DNA from: Siphonodentalium dalli | Taxonomy: Eukaryota; Mollusca; Scaphopoda; Gadilida; Siphonodentaliidae | NCBI GenBank assembly: GCA_032622095.1 | Contig: CP136068.1 | Location: 138,079,989-138,143,988 of the forward strand | Direction of reading: 5' to 3' | Length of the DNA: 64,000 nt | Translations under genes and position numbers: made by a program | Notes under the pieces: generated by a model | Told to the model about the DNA's origin: nothing | The model's input: the letters and a program-made list of their open reading frames with translations, nothing else | Databases searched by the model: none | Part shown: in pieces, positions 47,132 to 58,160 of the stretch | How the letters are laid out: every line of letters begins with the position of its first letter | Position numbering within the stretch: position 1 is the first letter of the stretch

Positions 47132-48821
47132 TACATAGTGTTCTAAGTCCATTTTAGTGGGAAACAAATTTTGGTATTGTTTGATTCGGCACTTGACTTC
47201 CTGTCCGAAATAAACCAGATGTCATGTCTGACATATACCAAATTTTAATGACAGGCTGTGGAAATCGTTTCCATCTCCAAAATTCCCTGTTTTTGTCAGC
47301 TCTATGTTGTCATATAAAATCCTACCCTGGCCTATCCAATTAATTGATTTATTTTGTACCTTGTCATAAAATAAACTTCAGTGCTTAAGGGTGGATACAC
47401 ACATGCATGTAATCTCTGTAAATATCGTGTATTTGGAGTTTTACATGGATCATACACACCGTGTAATATGTGTCCGCTGACAACCCAATCATTGCGACTG
47501 TGTTTGACCACAGTGAGTTAAACTCTGAACCGTTGAAGAGCGGTTGACTGGGACAAAGTCGTCAGGCCGCTTAAAATAATTATTCGCGCGATAACTCAAA
47601 TGGTCGACGTTCTGTTTATATCATTGTCAGTCTTCTGTTGATGTTAATACCAGTGATGGTCTCTTCCCCAACGCATGTGGCTATGACCCCCAACATGCAC
47701 GGGGAGCTATATTATCCCAGAAGCTACCGAATTCACCATTGCATATTTCCGACGGGGGGTGTGCATGCAGCACCTTGAGTCATGACACCCTGCTTTATAA
47801 ATATCGTAGTCATGTCTGTCATGTCTGTTTTCTACGAGTGATTAATCTATTATGCATCTATTATTCATATAATTATTAACATATTATACAGCTTTAAATT
47901 TGAATGCATGGTGTTGCTGTTTGTCTTCATTCGGCGAAAGGGTTGCCTAGCTACGAGTTCCCAACTACGTCACCTTTCCTCTCTTGTGTTATACAGTTAT
48001 ACATGTATACGCAAAATTTACAACTATGGAATATTTAAGTAAAACATTATATTGTAATTCTTGCCCAGATAATCGCGGCTGATACATTGAATTAACTCCC
48101 TTAGTTATTGGAAGCTTTCGAGAACCAGCCCCTCCCCCAATCATGGATTATGGTCGAAAATGTTATAATTCAAGCTTGTGACAGTTAGGAGCTTGTTCAA
48201 CCTTAGGCTTGAGAAACATATATATAAATGGGGGGGGGGGTCACTCTTTTTAATTTCAACGCTGTACCTGCATTATTTTTTGGCGCTATAATGAATATTT
48301 GCAATCCCAATTGAATTAATGTTATCACATGAGCTCGCTCTCAAATTATCAGAGAAATCTCAACAAGCCGGTATCATCATATAAAAGAATTCTGCACATT
48401 TTATTTTTGTTTTGGATAACCCTGTTTCCAAGAAATGACAGAAACAAATCAAGTATAAAATCGACCGGCTCTAATCCACTTTTCGAAATGAATTATAACT
48501 CGTGAAAAATAGCAATATATATCAGACAAGAATTACCCATTTCGGCATCCATGGAAGAAGACATGTTTACGATTGGCCTGAAATTTCTTGATGGCAGTTT
48601 GTTTGATAATGGCTTATAACTACTCACTGGTGAAATTGACCTCTCGCGCGCAGGTGATTAATTTTGTCAATTATTGGTGTGGCCATGTAAAATACATGTT
48701 TTTTACATACAGACATTACATGCATGTGTGTATCCACCCTAAATGTTGTATCTTATCTTCAATAATAAGCAATGGAAACAGATTGGCAGAATGCCTGGTT
48801 GGAAAGAGCGTTTCTTGGCCA
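47132..48821. other. Non-genic region
   Basis: No gene or well-supported repeat. There is a poly-G run at 48231-48240. A 137-codon frame (48588-49001, +) overlaps the next tandem repeat and its poly-G and is rejected. Confidence 0.5.
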
Positions 48822-49224
48822 GATGTGAAAATCTTATTTCTGAGGGAATTCTTGGGTGTGATTTTTTATTTTTATATGATTGAAAAAATAACATATCTTC
48901 TACAGGAAAACACAAACACATTCAGAATAGAAATGGGGGGGGGGGGGGGGTCTAGCAGCAAGCAAATATCCGCTTTTGTTGAGCCATCTCCTCAGATGTG
49001 AAAATCTTATTTCTGAGGGAATTCTTGGGTTAAAATAATATAAGAAATGGTATGACGTGTGATTTTTCTATTTTTATATGATTGAAAAAATAACATATAT
49101 TCTACAGAAAAACCTAATATAATCAGTGAATTGTTTTATCTCCAAACACATTTCAGAAAAGAAATTGGGGGGAGAGGATCTAGCAGCAAGCAGATATCCG
49201 CTTGTGTTGAGCCATCTTCTCAGG
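48822..49224. repeat. Two-copy tandem duplication (173 and 230 bp)
   Basis: gatgtgaaaatcttatttct begins at 48822 and 48995. Both copies contain tatatgattgaaaaaataac, a G-run and agcagcaagca, then ttgagccatct. Copy 1 has a 17-G homopolymer (48934-48950). Copy 2 has extra sequence after ttcttgggt. Confidence 0.88.
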
Positions 49225-49559
49225 TCTGTGAACTTATTATCTGAACATTTCCCACCACGGCCACCAATGAATATGGCTCATTCTGATTTTGTGGCATATG
49301 TGTTTCTGCCTGTTGTCTGCTTTTGTTACCTGAACACCCCTCCAAATGACTGATATATTGTTCCACTGTATTGGTGTTTTTAGTGAGCAACCTAGATATG
49401 GAACAAGAGCATCGCTATAGGGCGTGGCAAAATACGCCCTTTAGCATTTTTGAATTTTACTACCGCAAAATAAAATAATACTTTCAGCTAAATTTGAAGA
49501 ATATCTGATATACCCCTAATTTCAATGCCAAAATGTGGTCAAATTCTAAGTCGAAAAAT

Positions 49560-49885
49560 GGCCGTAACTCATTCGAAATAATTAAACAGAGCCTATATTA
49601 CAACTTGACCTGTAGTTTTAGCTGGGAAATACACATACCAGCTTTGGTTCAGATCAAATAATCGAAACTGGAGTTATCGGTCGGAAACCAAAAATGTTAA
49701 CAGACGGTCAACGTCGAAAAAGGGCCGTAACTCATGTAAAACTAATTGGATGGAACCCTTATTCGAACTTGGCCTGTATCTTTAACTGGGAAATACACAT
49801 ACCAACTTTGGTTCAGATCAAATAATCCAAACTGGAGTTATCGATCGGAAACCAAAAATGTTAAGGGACGGACGGACAGACGGAC
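49560..49885. repeat. Tandem repeat, 163-bp period, with gacggacg tract
   Basis: gccgtaactcat occurs at 49561 and 49724; both units share gggaaatacacatacca, ctttggttcagatcaaataa and ggaaaccaaaaatgttaa. It ends in an acggacggacagacggac tract. The layout resembles 14456-14905. Confidence 0.8.
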
Positions 49886-50269
49886 GGACAGGCTGATTAC
49901 ATAATATGACTTTTTTTCAAAAAGGGCGTATAATTAAACTTTCTGAAATTCGATGAAATGGATCTCGATAATTACATTTAGGCCAATTAACCAAATCAAA
50001 ATATAAGCCCGTCAATCGAAGCATTCTTAATTGAAAGGGTGTTTCAAGGGTTAGTTCTTGACAAAAAAACAGAGAATAACTTTAAGGTATATGGGGCCAA
50101 GCGTCACTCACTGGCAATGATATTGCTTACATGCATATTGTTCATACAGGGCACCAAGGATCTCCACAACTGGCTAATTATTTTGAGTTTTACTTCACAC
50201 GTTAAACAATATTTTAATCTAGTAGAGGTCTACTCAAGTGGAAAAGAGAGAGAAAGTGTGTCAAAACTA

Positions 50270-50406
50270 CATTAATGCTCTAATAATCGGCTCCTTAAAC
50301 ACAGCAGAATTATGGGTAAAATTTCAAGCCATATTTCAGACTAAATCCTTAAAAATTACCCATAATTCTGCTGTGGTTAATGAGTCGATTATTTAGGGCA
50401 TTACTC
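50270..50406. mobile_element. TA-type fold-back MITE, copy 3 (about 137 bp)
   Basis: attaatgctctaataatcgg ... cgattatttagggcattact, with ccacagcagaattatgggta-like arms. More diverged at its left end than the other copies; flanking ta is not clear. Confidence 0.8.
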
Positions 50407-50445
50407 TATATGTGGAAGGACAGCTTAGCACGTATGATCACTGTC

Positions 50446-50810
50446 CAAAGAATGAATACAAAACCGTACATAGTTGGTGCACCTTACATAGTTATATATA
50501 GGACAGCAAGCAGACATACACAAAACAGTCATACAGATGGAAAGGTAAGTAAGTAATGTTTTATTCTCAGCCATTATTCATGGGACATGAGAAAACGTAT
50601 ACACACTATATACAAATCAGAACTTTCCAGTGGTTTGTTCCGAATATTGGAACTTACAGTAATTACAAGTACATATATAAAATATAATATAAGACAACAT
50701 AAGAAACAAGCATCAGTTACGATCAGTTACGACCCAATATTACATTATCATGTCCGGAAAGAAGTAAAGAAAACAGAAACGTTTCAATAGATCTATCTAA
50801 AGATTCTAAC
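50446..50810. repeat. Segmental duplication, copy 1 (empty sites)
   Basis: Shares caaagaatgaatacaaaac, aggacagcaagcagacatac, ttctcagccattattcatgg, gtggtttgttccgaatattg and gacccaatattacattatc with 51172-52090. It lacks the two insertions in copy 2: cacaaaacagtc is uninterrupted at 50520, and acatatat (50671-50678) occurs once. Confidence 0.9.
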
Positions 50811-51245
50811 CAAATGAAAATAATTATACCCACTTCATTCTCTATAGTAAATTGCCGTTGAGTTTATCAAAGCTAATGTAATTATATCGGATAATTACAT
50901 TAGGTCGAGATTTTATCAGTGCAACAAAAACGACCCAAACGTACTTGAGTATAATTACATTAGGAAACCGAGATTATTCCTTAATGAATTACATTGTCTA
51001 ATATCAGGCTGGTAAGACGAATAAAACGCTTAATTGTTATTTGACACATCTTACTTTTTAGTCGCTTAGGGCCGATACTTTCAATCAGTGACATGTTTTT
51101 CAAGTTCAAAATGTTTTACATCATCCAAAATGCATAATATACCCAAACAAAATAATACAGATAGTATAGTACAAAGAATGAATACAAAACAACAAACAGT
51201 GTACCTTACATAGTTATATAGGACAGCAAGCAGACATACACAAAC

Positions 51246-51386
51246 TTGCCTTACTATTGATGCCTGGGCGGCGACGGGAAGACGGCCAGTTAGGTCACGC
51301 CATCGCCCGGATTTTGTATGTACATCGCACTATATTTTTATGTTTGTCCAGTATATATCCATTATCCAATAAACATAAACATAAAC
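51246..51386 (+). mobile_element. Short 3' retrotransposon fragment (about 141 bp)
   Basis: Absent from copy 1. Ends in aataaacataaacataaac, a short-repeat tail like those of non-LTR elements. The body is GC-richer than its surroundings (gcctgggcggcgacgggaag). Insertion is next to aaac on both sides. Likely the truncated 3' end of a LINE or a SINE. Confidence 0.7.
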
Positions 51387-51552
51387 AAACAGTCATACAG
51401 ATGGAAAAGTGAGTAAGTAATCAGAAGTAATGCTTTATTCTCAGCCATTATTCATGGGACACGAGAAAACGTATATACACTATATGCAGAGGAGAACTTT
51501 CCAGTGGTTTGTTCCGAATATTGGAACTTGCAGTAATTACAAGTACATATAT

Positions 51553-52001
51553 GACCCGCCATATCATATCCAGTCGTAAGTCGCGATTTGTTTACCCTGT
51601 GCCAATGCATTCTCTTATATATGCGAGTCGACCATAGGTCGCCTCGCATATATAAGAGAATGCATTGGCCTAACAATTTTTTATCATTTGTTTTAAATAA
51701 ATGTTTCTTAAAATTTTTAGGACATAAAATAAAAAACATCCATTACCCTGCAGGGAGCCCCACACATATATAGAAGCATATAGAAGAGTGTCGTCTGCTC
51801 ATGTTTGTCTGGGGCTCTGTATGGATGAAATTATAAAATTGATAAAGAATACAAGAAAAAATTATTAAAATTGTAAAAAATTGTTAGGCCAATGCATTCT
51901 CTTATATATGCGAGGCGACCATAGACTCGCATATATAAGAGAATGCATTGGCACAGGGTAAAACAAATCCCGACTTACGACTGGATTTGATATGGCGGGT
52001 C
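51553..52001. mobile_element. 449-bp MITE with long TIRs and 8-bp TSD
   Basis: Inverted ends of about 130 bp: gacccgccatatcatatcca / gtcgtaagtc ... gacttacgactggatttgat / atggcgggtc. acatatat precedes and follows the element and occurs once at the equivalent empty site (50671-50678). Each arm contains the core hairpin (51601-51669 and 51889-51952) shared with the TTAA MITEs. An 8-bp duplication suggests a hAT- or P-like transposase in trans (inference). Confidence 0.9.
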
Positions 52002-52272
52002 ACATATATATATAACATACAATGGAAACAAGCATCAATTACGACCCAATATTACATTATCTGTCCGGAATCTGTCTGAAGATTCTAGCGAACAAAAGAA
52101 CGAAAAGAATTTAATTGAACAATTATAACATCAGGCTGGTAAGACGAAGAAAATTCTGAAAAGATGTTTGACATAAATTATCTTACCATTTAATCCGGTA
52201 GGAATTATAGATCAAATGACCATGTTAACACTCCCCTGTCAATATTCATATATTTTTATTTAACTTAAATAT

Positions 52273-54267
52273 CACACTGGAGATCCGTGAACTCGATTAC
52301 CGGTTAAGCGAACTAAGCACAACGGTCATTTGTTTACATTTTCACGTCGAAGCTGCTCCACAAAATCGGTGAGTATTAAACAAAACAATGCTTTTCGTCC
52401 ATATCAGATTAATTTATAAGGTGCGAGAATGAACCATCTATGGGAAGAAGTAATCCGTTGCCGAAATAATGTCTTATTCGTGTAACAAAAGAGATTTGTA
52501 TGCCTTATTGCTAGAATAATTGTCATGTTTACGATTTAAATCGTTTGGTGAGACCCTGTCGGTCGCTCTTTGAATGTATGTTATTTGTCTCCAAATAGGC
52601 TAGCATCTCAGCATAATTAGCTGTTGAACCCAGCTCTTAGAACAAGCTGAAAGGCACGTATAAGGTATGCATTTTGAAATCGAGTATTATTTCTGCAAGA
52701 ACTCGCACAACGGTTACGAGAACCACGCGCATATGTTAAGGAAAATATTAGCTCCTCCATAAAATGGTCGACATGGAGTATCCCTGTGAGTTTTCAGTAA
52801 CATAATGTATACAGTAATTATATTATGGCGAAGTAATACACACATAGTGCCACAAATGCGCACGTGTGTCCGCGTATAACATATACAAGAACTAGGACCG
52901 TACTTCTTTGTCCACATATAATAGTATTTTCTTCACAAATATGATATTATTTCAGATGAAAGTCTGAGTGTCGTATAGAATCACCTAGAGATTTAACACT
53001 GTATACGATTCTATCATTGGTCTCATTCAGCAACATGTTTATGCTAAAGGAAGTATGCAGGATAGTGCTTCAATATATCGCAAGTCGCTTTTGTCTGTTC
53101 ATTTGGGAAATGCAACTATGTGCATAATAACGTTATCTTCTTGTCCATGCGCTTGTAACCCTTCGCTGATAGATAGATGGATGCCGAACCACACAGATGC
53201 AGTTATAGTCCGACGAATTTCGATAACTTACAATCAACAATCGACCACACGTGTGTTGAACATCCGAACACAGCGGTGTGTTACTTGCAGTACCGTTTAG
53301 AGGACAACACTGGAAGGATTGACTATTTGGAAAGGAAACATCCAGCACTGATTCCAAGAGTATTAAAAGAACAGAAAAAGCGTTTGGTTGTTAATGGAGA
53401 TAACTGGTTAGTTTTTGTTAACTGCGAAGGCTCAAAACGTCGGAAGATTGATCATCCACATTTAAATTTAGATCTGTCCAGTAAAGACAACGACGATGAG
53501 ACTGACGACAGAGAGGCTGACAATATTTCAACAACAAAATGCATATATTTGGAAATTAGACAATGTATGCGAACGCCTGAACGATTCAAATTCAAATTCA
53601 AATTAAATCATGACAACATTGATCTAAAACAGAAATTGCATTGTTTATAACAACAATAGGCGGTTGGTTGCGCACTAAAATACATGCAATATGTTATAGA
53701 TGGTGTTTCAACTAACATAGACCATTTAGCCATCACATTTCGTCAGCATGATTTACCTTGCAGCATAGAACATCGGTGGCTTAACCGATGCGCGTGGTAT
53801 CGATAACCGTTGTGCGTGGTTTAAACCATTTTTGAGTAACCGTTGTGCGAGTTCATTCCGAGCTTCAACGCTCGAGTTGATTATGTCGGTTTTCGTCGGT
53901 GACCCACTTTCACGCGAAACGCTGGGCATGTGAATATCGTGGTGGATGTTTGTGCTGTCAGATATGGGTGCCAGTTTTTATCTAGGTCAACAGGCAACTA
54001 TGTGAAGATCCATTGAACCAGACAGTTTACACGAGTCGGGGGGATATTTTTCATTTATCAGCCCATATACAAACAAATTTGATTAAACACTGGTGTTTTA
54101 ACGATCATGTCATAGAACCATTATCTATATAAACAATGAACTCAGAAAATATTTGAATTATGGCACATTACATGGGTATATATCATAAAGATTACACTTA
54201 CCGTATGTCACGCTTAACCGTTGTTCGAGTTCTTAACCGGTAATCGAGTTCACGGATCTCCAGTGTG
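52273..54267. mobile_element. 2.0-kb TIR DNA transposon of unknown family
   Basis: The left end cacactggagatccgtgaac / tcgattaccggttaag matches the reverse complement of the right end over 36 bp without mismatch. A 5-bp aatat flanks both sides. A subterminal motif (gaactcgcacaacggtta) occurs forward at 52309 and 52699 and inverted at 53804, 53837 and 54213; a second motif (ccacgcgcat) is forward at 52723 and inverted near 53790. One open frame (53177-53650) lies inside. The length allows a small autonomous element, but no transposase domain is recognised. Confidence 0.85.
53177..53650 (+). CDS. Uncharacterised 157-aa protein of the 2-kb transposon
   Basis: I do not recognise this protein. 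The N-terminus (about 1-75) has cysteines and histidines that could form a small metal site (C8, H24, C26, H29, C35) followed by YRLEDNTGRIDYLERKHPAL. Residues about 78-98 look like a beta-strand/turn segment (KRLVVNGDNWLVFVNCEGS). A basic KRRKID is followed by an acidic stretch (SSKDNDDETDDREAD). The C-terminus is Lys/Phe-rich. A good splice donor (cg|gtgagt, GT at 52369) near the left TIR and an acceptor-like cgctgatag just before the Met suggest a 5' non-coding exon and a roughly 0.8-kb intron (inference). It may encode a DNA-binding factor or a transposase exon. Confidence 0.5.
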   Translation: MDAEPHRCSYSPTNFDNLQSTIDHTCVEHPNTAVCYLQYRLEDNTGRIDYLERKHPALIPRVLKEQKKRLVVNGDNWLVFVNCEGSKRRKIDHPHLNLDLSSKDNDDETDDREADNISTTKCIYLEIRQCMRTPERFKFKFKLNHDNIDLKQKLHCL

Positions 54268-55186
54268 AATATGCACCCTCGGGGAAATTGCTGTAGCATT
54301 AAATTTTCACCTCGGATCCTTGGGGACTTTCAGTATGCTGTTCTAAACATATTCGCCTACAAATTCTGATAAAAATCTTTTCAGTGGTATTTTTTTCCTT
54401 AGTTCACAACCCGATTTTGATAAAGTTTGAACGTTTTTTGAGCTTCATCGTTTCAGAAGAATTCAATAAACCATAAAAAAGACACTCTAGATGTATTTTT
54501 CCAGATCGATTTGTCAATACATGTATATTTCATCCGGTATTCACGTAACTTTGGACAGAATATTACAAAAATTATATTCATAGCACATGGTGGCGCCCAT
54601 ACCTGACCGGGGCCAATCATGAATTGTTGACATCCCTTTGGGCTTATATTTTGCCCACTTCATAGTTTCAATGCCTAATCTATGATTTGATGTCCGAATT
54701 ATCTGAACGAGGTAATTGAATTGAAAGTTAATTCAACATAAAAATGACTGTGATGGAAATTTTTTCAAGTTACGTAGAATTCTTCTGGTGAAGATTGAGA
54801 CACTTCGCTATTCCACTGAAGGAAAACATTGTCAAGTAGTTCTTTTGTGCATACACAGAAGTTTAGAATTCGTAACTGGTAAATGTGTTTTCCAGTTGTC
54901 TTCACAAAAGTGTCTTCCATGCAATGAAGTTATCGTAATATTTTGACATCGCCCTTCATATAGCTAAAATTAGCTTGTACAACTTTAAGGGATGATTACT
55001 TTTTTTATCTTTAGGCGCCTCCAAAATGAGGTCATTAATATGTCAATTTCAACACGCAATGAACATCTTCATAGCTCACAATAAACAATATAATTTGGAG
55101 TACTCATTTTCATGTTCGTTAGACGCTTACATAATTTGAGATGGACAGCCTCGTTGTCGCGTGTAGTCTCAAAACCCCATGATTCA
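54268..55186. other. Non-genic spacer
   Basis: AT-rich; no gene, hairpin or repeat recognised. Confidence 0.55.
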
Positions 55187-55397
55187 CATAAGGATTAACT
55201 GTCATGTGGACAGGGTTTTACATACAAGTTATGACCACTTACCTCACGGTTACATCGCCATAAAACAGTCCACATGACAGTTTATCGTTATATTTATATA
55301 CATTTTGCGAAAAAGCCACTTTTGTAAATGTATTTAAATCGAAAAGTCTATCGTGACAAAACAAGCCCAAAATATCCCATAGCACCCTTGGCAAAAG
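55187..55397. repeat. Hairpin-plus-tail repeat, copy 1 (truncated)
   Basis: Starts ggattaactgtcatgtggac, has lost most of the left hairpin arm, then follows the tail of 56193-56660 up to ccttggcaaaag, where it stops and joins the next copy head to tail. Confidence 0.85.
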
Positions 55398-55402
55398 GAT
55401 TA

Positions 55403-56190
55403 CACTCTTATAACTAATGTGTAGAAACGATTACACATCAAATGTGTAAAGCCGGTTAATACACATAGCAATGTGTAGTTTTACATACAAATACATTGAC
55501 AAGTGCCGTTCTACACATAATGTGTATATTTTGTTACACATAATTGTGTAAGAACGTACACATGCGCATTGCGGTGCCTTCAGTTTCATAGTCTGCTACG
55601 TGACGGCCATATTGTTTGAGTATATTTTTTAGAATACAGCGATCGTAGACAAGGACGTAAGTTCAGAATTCCAATTTGTGGGTTTAGTATTAATAGTAAA
55701 TGAGGATTTATTTGTTAAAACTTTCATGGCGATTACTGCCCTTAGACTCTTGTTATGATTGTTGTAATAATACTAATATTATGCAATCACGCCTCGACTC
55801 TGGTTTGTTCATTCAAAGCAAAAACTCACAGTAAAGAACAAAATACTACATACCACTATGCGCCATGAAAGTTTTACCATATAAATCTGCATATATCTTT
55901 AATACTATACCCACAGGTCGGACTACTGAATTTGCATTTCTTGTCTACAAACTGTGTGTGTAAGAACCTACACAAAATGTGTAAGGGATATGTGTTGATT
56001 TTATACACACAGTTGTGTATAAATGTGTAAACAATTACCCATTTATGTGTAAAAATTGTTACACAATTTGTGTAAGAATATGAAACTACACATATACTAC
56101 ACAAATATGTTTAAGATCAAAATTTAATAATGATTGTGTAGCAGGGCTACACATTTTGTGTAGAAAACCTACACATTAGTCATAAGAGTG
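55403..56190. mobile_element. TA-flanked TIR element, 788 bp, rich in tacaca palindromes
   Basis: Ends cactcttataactaatgtgt ... acacattagtcataagagtg, flanked by ta (55401-55402, 56191-56192). It interrupts the start of hairpin-repeat copy 2: the inverted copy at 61.79 kb has uninterrupted ggattaactgtcatg. The outer parts contain many short palindromes such as ttacacataattgtgtaa and acacataatgtgta. The middle (55560-55860) is unique and has no long frame; a 76-codon minus frame (55874-56104) lies in the palindromic part. Tc1/mariner-like target. Confidence 0.85.
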
Positions 56191-56192
56191 TA

Positions 56193-56660
56193 ACTGTCAT
56201 GTGGACTGTTTTTATGGAGATGTAACCGTGAGGTAAGTGGTTATAACTTGTGTAAAACCCGAAGGGTTTTACATACAAGTTATGACCACTTACCTCACGG
56301 TTACATCGCCATAAAACAGTCCACATGACAGTTTATCGTTATATTTATATACATTTTGCGAAAAAGCCACTTTTGTAAATGTATTTAAATCGAAAAGTGT
56401 ATCGTGACAAAACAAGCCCAAAATATCCCATAGCACCCTTGGCAAAAGTTAACAGGAACAATTGAAACCCGATGATTTATTAAGTCAATCCTGCGCGAAT
56501 CCAAATGCGCCCAAAACATTACGCGTTCGTCTTTCCAAACCCAAATGACGTATCGATGTTGTTATGAGCTTTCAGTTATACGCTGTTGCGCATTCACCGA
56601 GAAATAACTGCAACTAGCCACGTGGGCGCCGACCAATCAGAATGCTGGATTAGTGATAAT
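56193..56660. repeat. Hairpin-plus-tail repeat, copy 2 (left arm)
   Basis: A hairpin of about 140 bp (actgtcatgtggactgtttt ... aaacagtccacatgacagtt, loop near cccgaaggg) followed by about 320 bp of tail to cgaccaatcagaatgctgga. The reverse complement is at 61483-61951. Weaker similarity may extend to about 56700. Confidence 0.9.
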
Positions 56661-56939
56661 AACATGCACGTAGTGTGTTAATATATACCCATATAACAGA
56701 ATGGGTTGTATGTGGTAACACACAGTTGTAATGCTAGGTCTACAGAGAGCTGATGATTTCTCACCTTGGACAGAAGTCCGTACATATACATGTATAGCTT
56801 CTGTCGATTTCATATTTACCGACTTGATTGTCCGACAGAGTCGTCCATTGTAAAACAATATTCAATGCCGAAATAAGGAAACTGTTAAGCTCGCTCTAAT
56901 TTATCATTACGGGTGGGGGGGGGGGGGGGCATGTATACA

Positions 56940-57470
56940 AGAAATCACAACACACATAATATTCACACAATCGTATACGCCCACATGTGTATGACTAAAT
57001 AAATGTAATCACAAGCTGTCAATCCACGGAATGCTATAACACAATGGTTGTCACATATTTAGAAACTAAAGTTATATATCTATAACATGAAAACTATTCA
57101 ATGCCTCCTGCGATATAAAAGGGAATTCCGGTGCATGTTGCATCAAAAGGCAGGACTGTCCTGCCAATAACCTGTCGATTGCTAATTAACATTCAGTACA
57201 CATGACTCGGTCGTGCTAACAGAACACATAATATCCACACAGTCGTATACGCGCACATGTGTATGGCTATATAATTTAATCACAAGCTGTCAATCCACGG
57301 AATACTATAAAACAATTGGTTGTCACATAATTAGGAACTAAAGTTATTCTCTATAACATGAAAACTACTCGATGCCTCCTGCGATATAAAAGGGAAATTC
57401 AGTGCATGTTGCACCAAAAGGCAGGACTGTCCTGCTAATAACCTGATTGCTAATTAACCATAAGTACTTC
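56940..57470. repeat. 271-bp tandem duplication with TATA-like boxes
   Basis: cacaagctgtcaatccacgg occurs at 57010 and 57281; the units share gtatacg..cacatgtgtatg, ggttgtcacat, tcctgcgatataaaaggga and aggcaggactgtcctgc. The conserved gatataaaaggga (about 57111 and 57382) is a good TATA-box match on the plus strand, but no plus-strand gene follows. A poly-G run lies just upstream (56917-56930). Confidence 0.88.
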
Positions 57471-57717
57471 AGTACAGATAAGTAACTAGATAAATCATCA
57501 TGTCTCGGTCCTGCTAACATTTGCAAAGTCAATGAAGTTTCAGAACATAACAATTCGTGTCAAAGCCAAAATTTATCTGCAATATGTGCTCGGATGCTGC
57601 TTACTGTGGAGTTTGAGACTCGCCACTTGATCAATCGATAATTTGGTTTGATCTACAGCGTGTCAGTTTCAAACTTATACGCTCTACCTTCTACTCATGG
57701 TGGTGCTCCTGTGAAAT

Positions 57718-57860
57718 TATAAGAAATAACTCTTGATTCGATTAAGGTTGAGCGTTATAACGGAAAAGTTAAACCCGAATTTGCTATAACGTTATAGAAC
57801 TTGTCTTCACACTCTTCGCTGATAACTATAACCTTAAATGAAACAAGAGTTATTTCTTAC
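57718..57860. mobile_element. Short fold-back MITE, about 143 bp
   Basis: ataagaaataactcttg at the left pairs with caagagttatttctta at the right; inner phrases ttaaggtt / aaccttaa and gcgttataac / gttatag continue the arms. Confidence 0.8.
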
Positions 57861-57942
57861 AGATGTTTCTGTCTCTTCCCAAACACGTTTGATATAGTTT
57901 CCGGGGTATAAAATACTAGATATGAGTCGAACATACCTGTCT

Positions 57943-58160
57943 GGAAACGCGTCTATCAATTAATATTGATTTTATATCGATATTTTCTTATTCAATGTGA
58001 TAATCAAGAGGGACATTTTTTGTTAACATTTTTAGTTTTTAAATAGAGTTATCACGCATGGTACAGACGAACGCGAGATGTAAATTGTCCCAAATTGATT
58101 TTATATTATTATACAAGAAAAGTCTAAATAAAATCAATATTAATTGATAGAAGTGTTTCC
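57943..58160. mobile_element. MITE with 33-bp TIRs, 218 bp
   Basis: ggaaacgcgtctatcaatta / atattgattttat (57943-57975) pairs with ataaaatcaatattaattga / tagaagtgtttcc (58128-58160) with two mismatches. No coding sequence. Confidence 0.88.

Larger units (their letters stand above)
51172..52090. repeat. Segmental duplication, copy 2 (two insertions)
   Basis: Counterpart of 50446-50810, enlarged by insertions at 51246-51386 and 51553-52001. Similarity resumes after the second (caagcatca..ttacgacccaat) and again at caggctggtaagacgaa (51005 and 52131). Confidence 0.9.

Noticed and set aside
48588-49001. 137-codon frame ending in poly-Gly
   Set aside because: Runs through a tandem duplication and a G homopolymer; the glycine run comes from poly-G.
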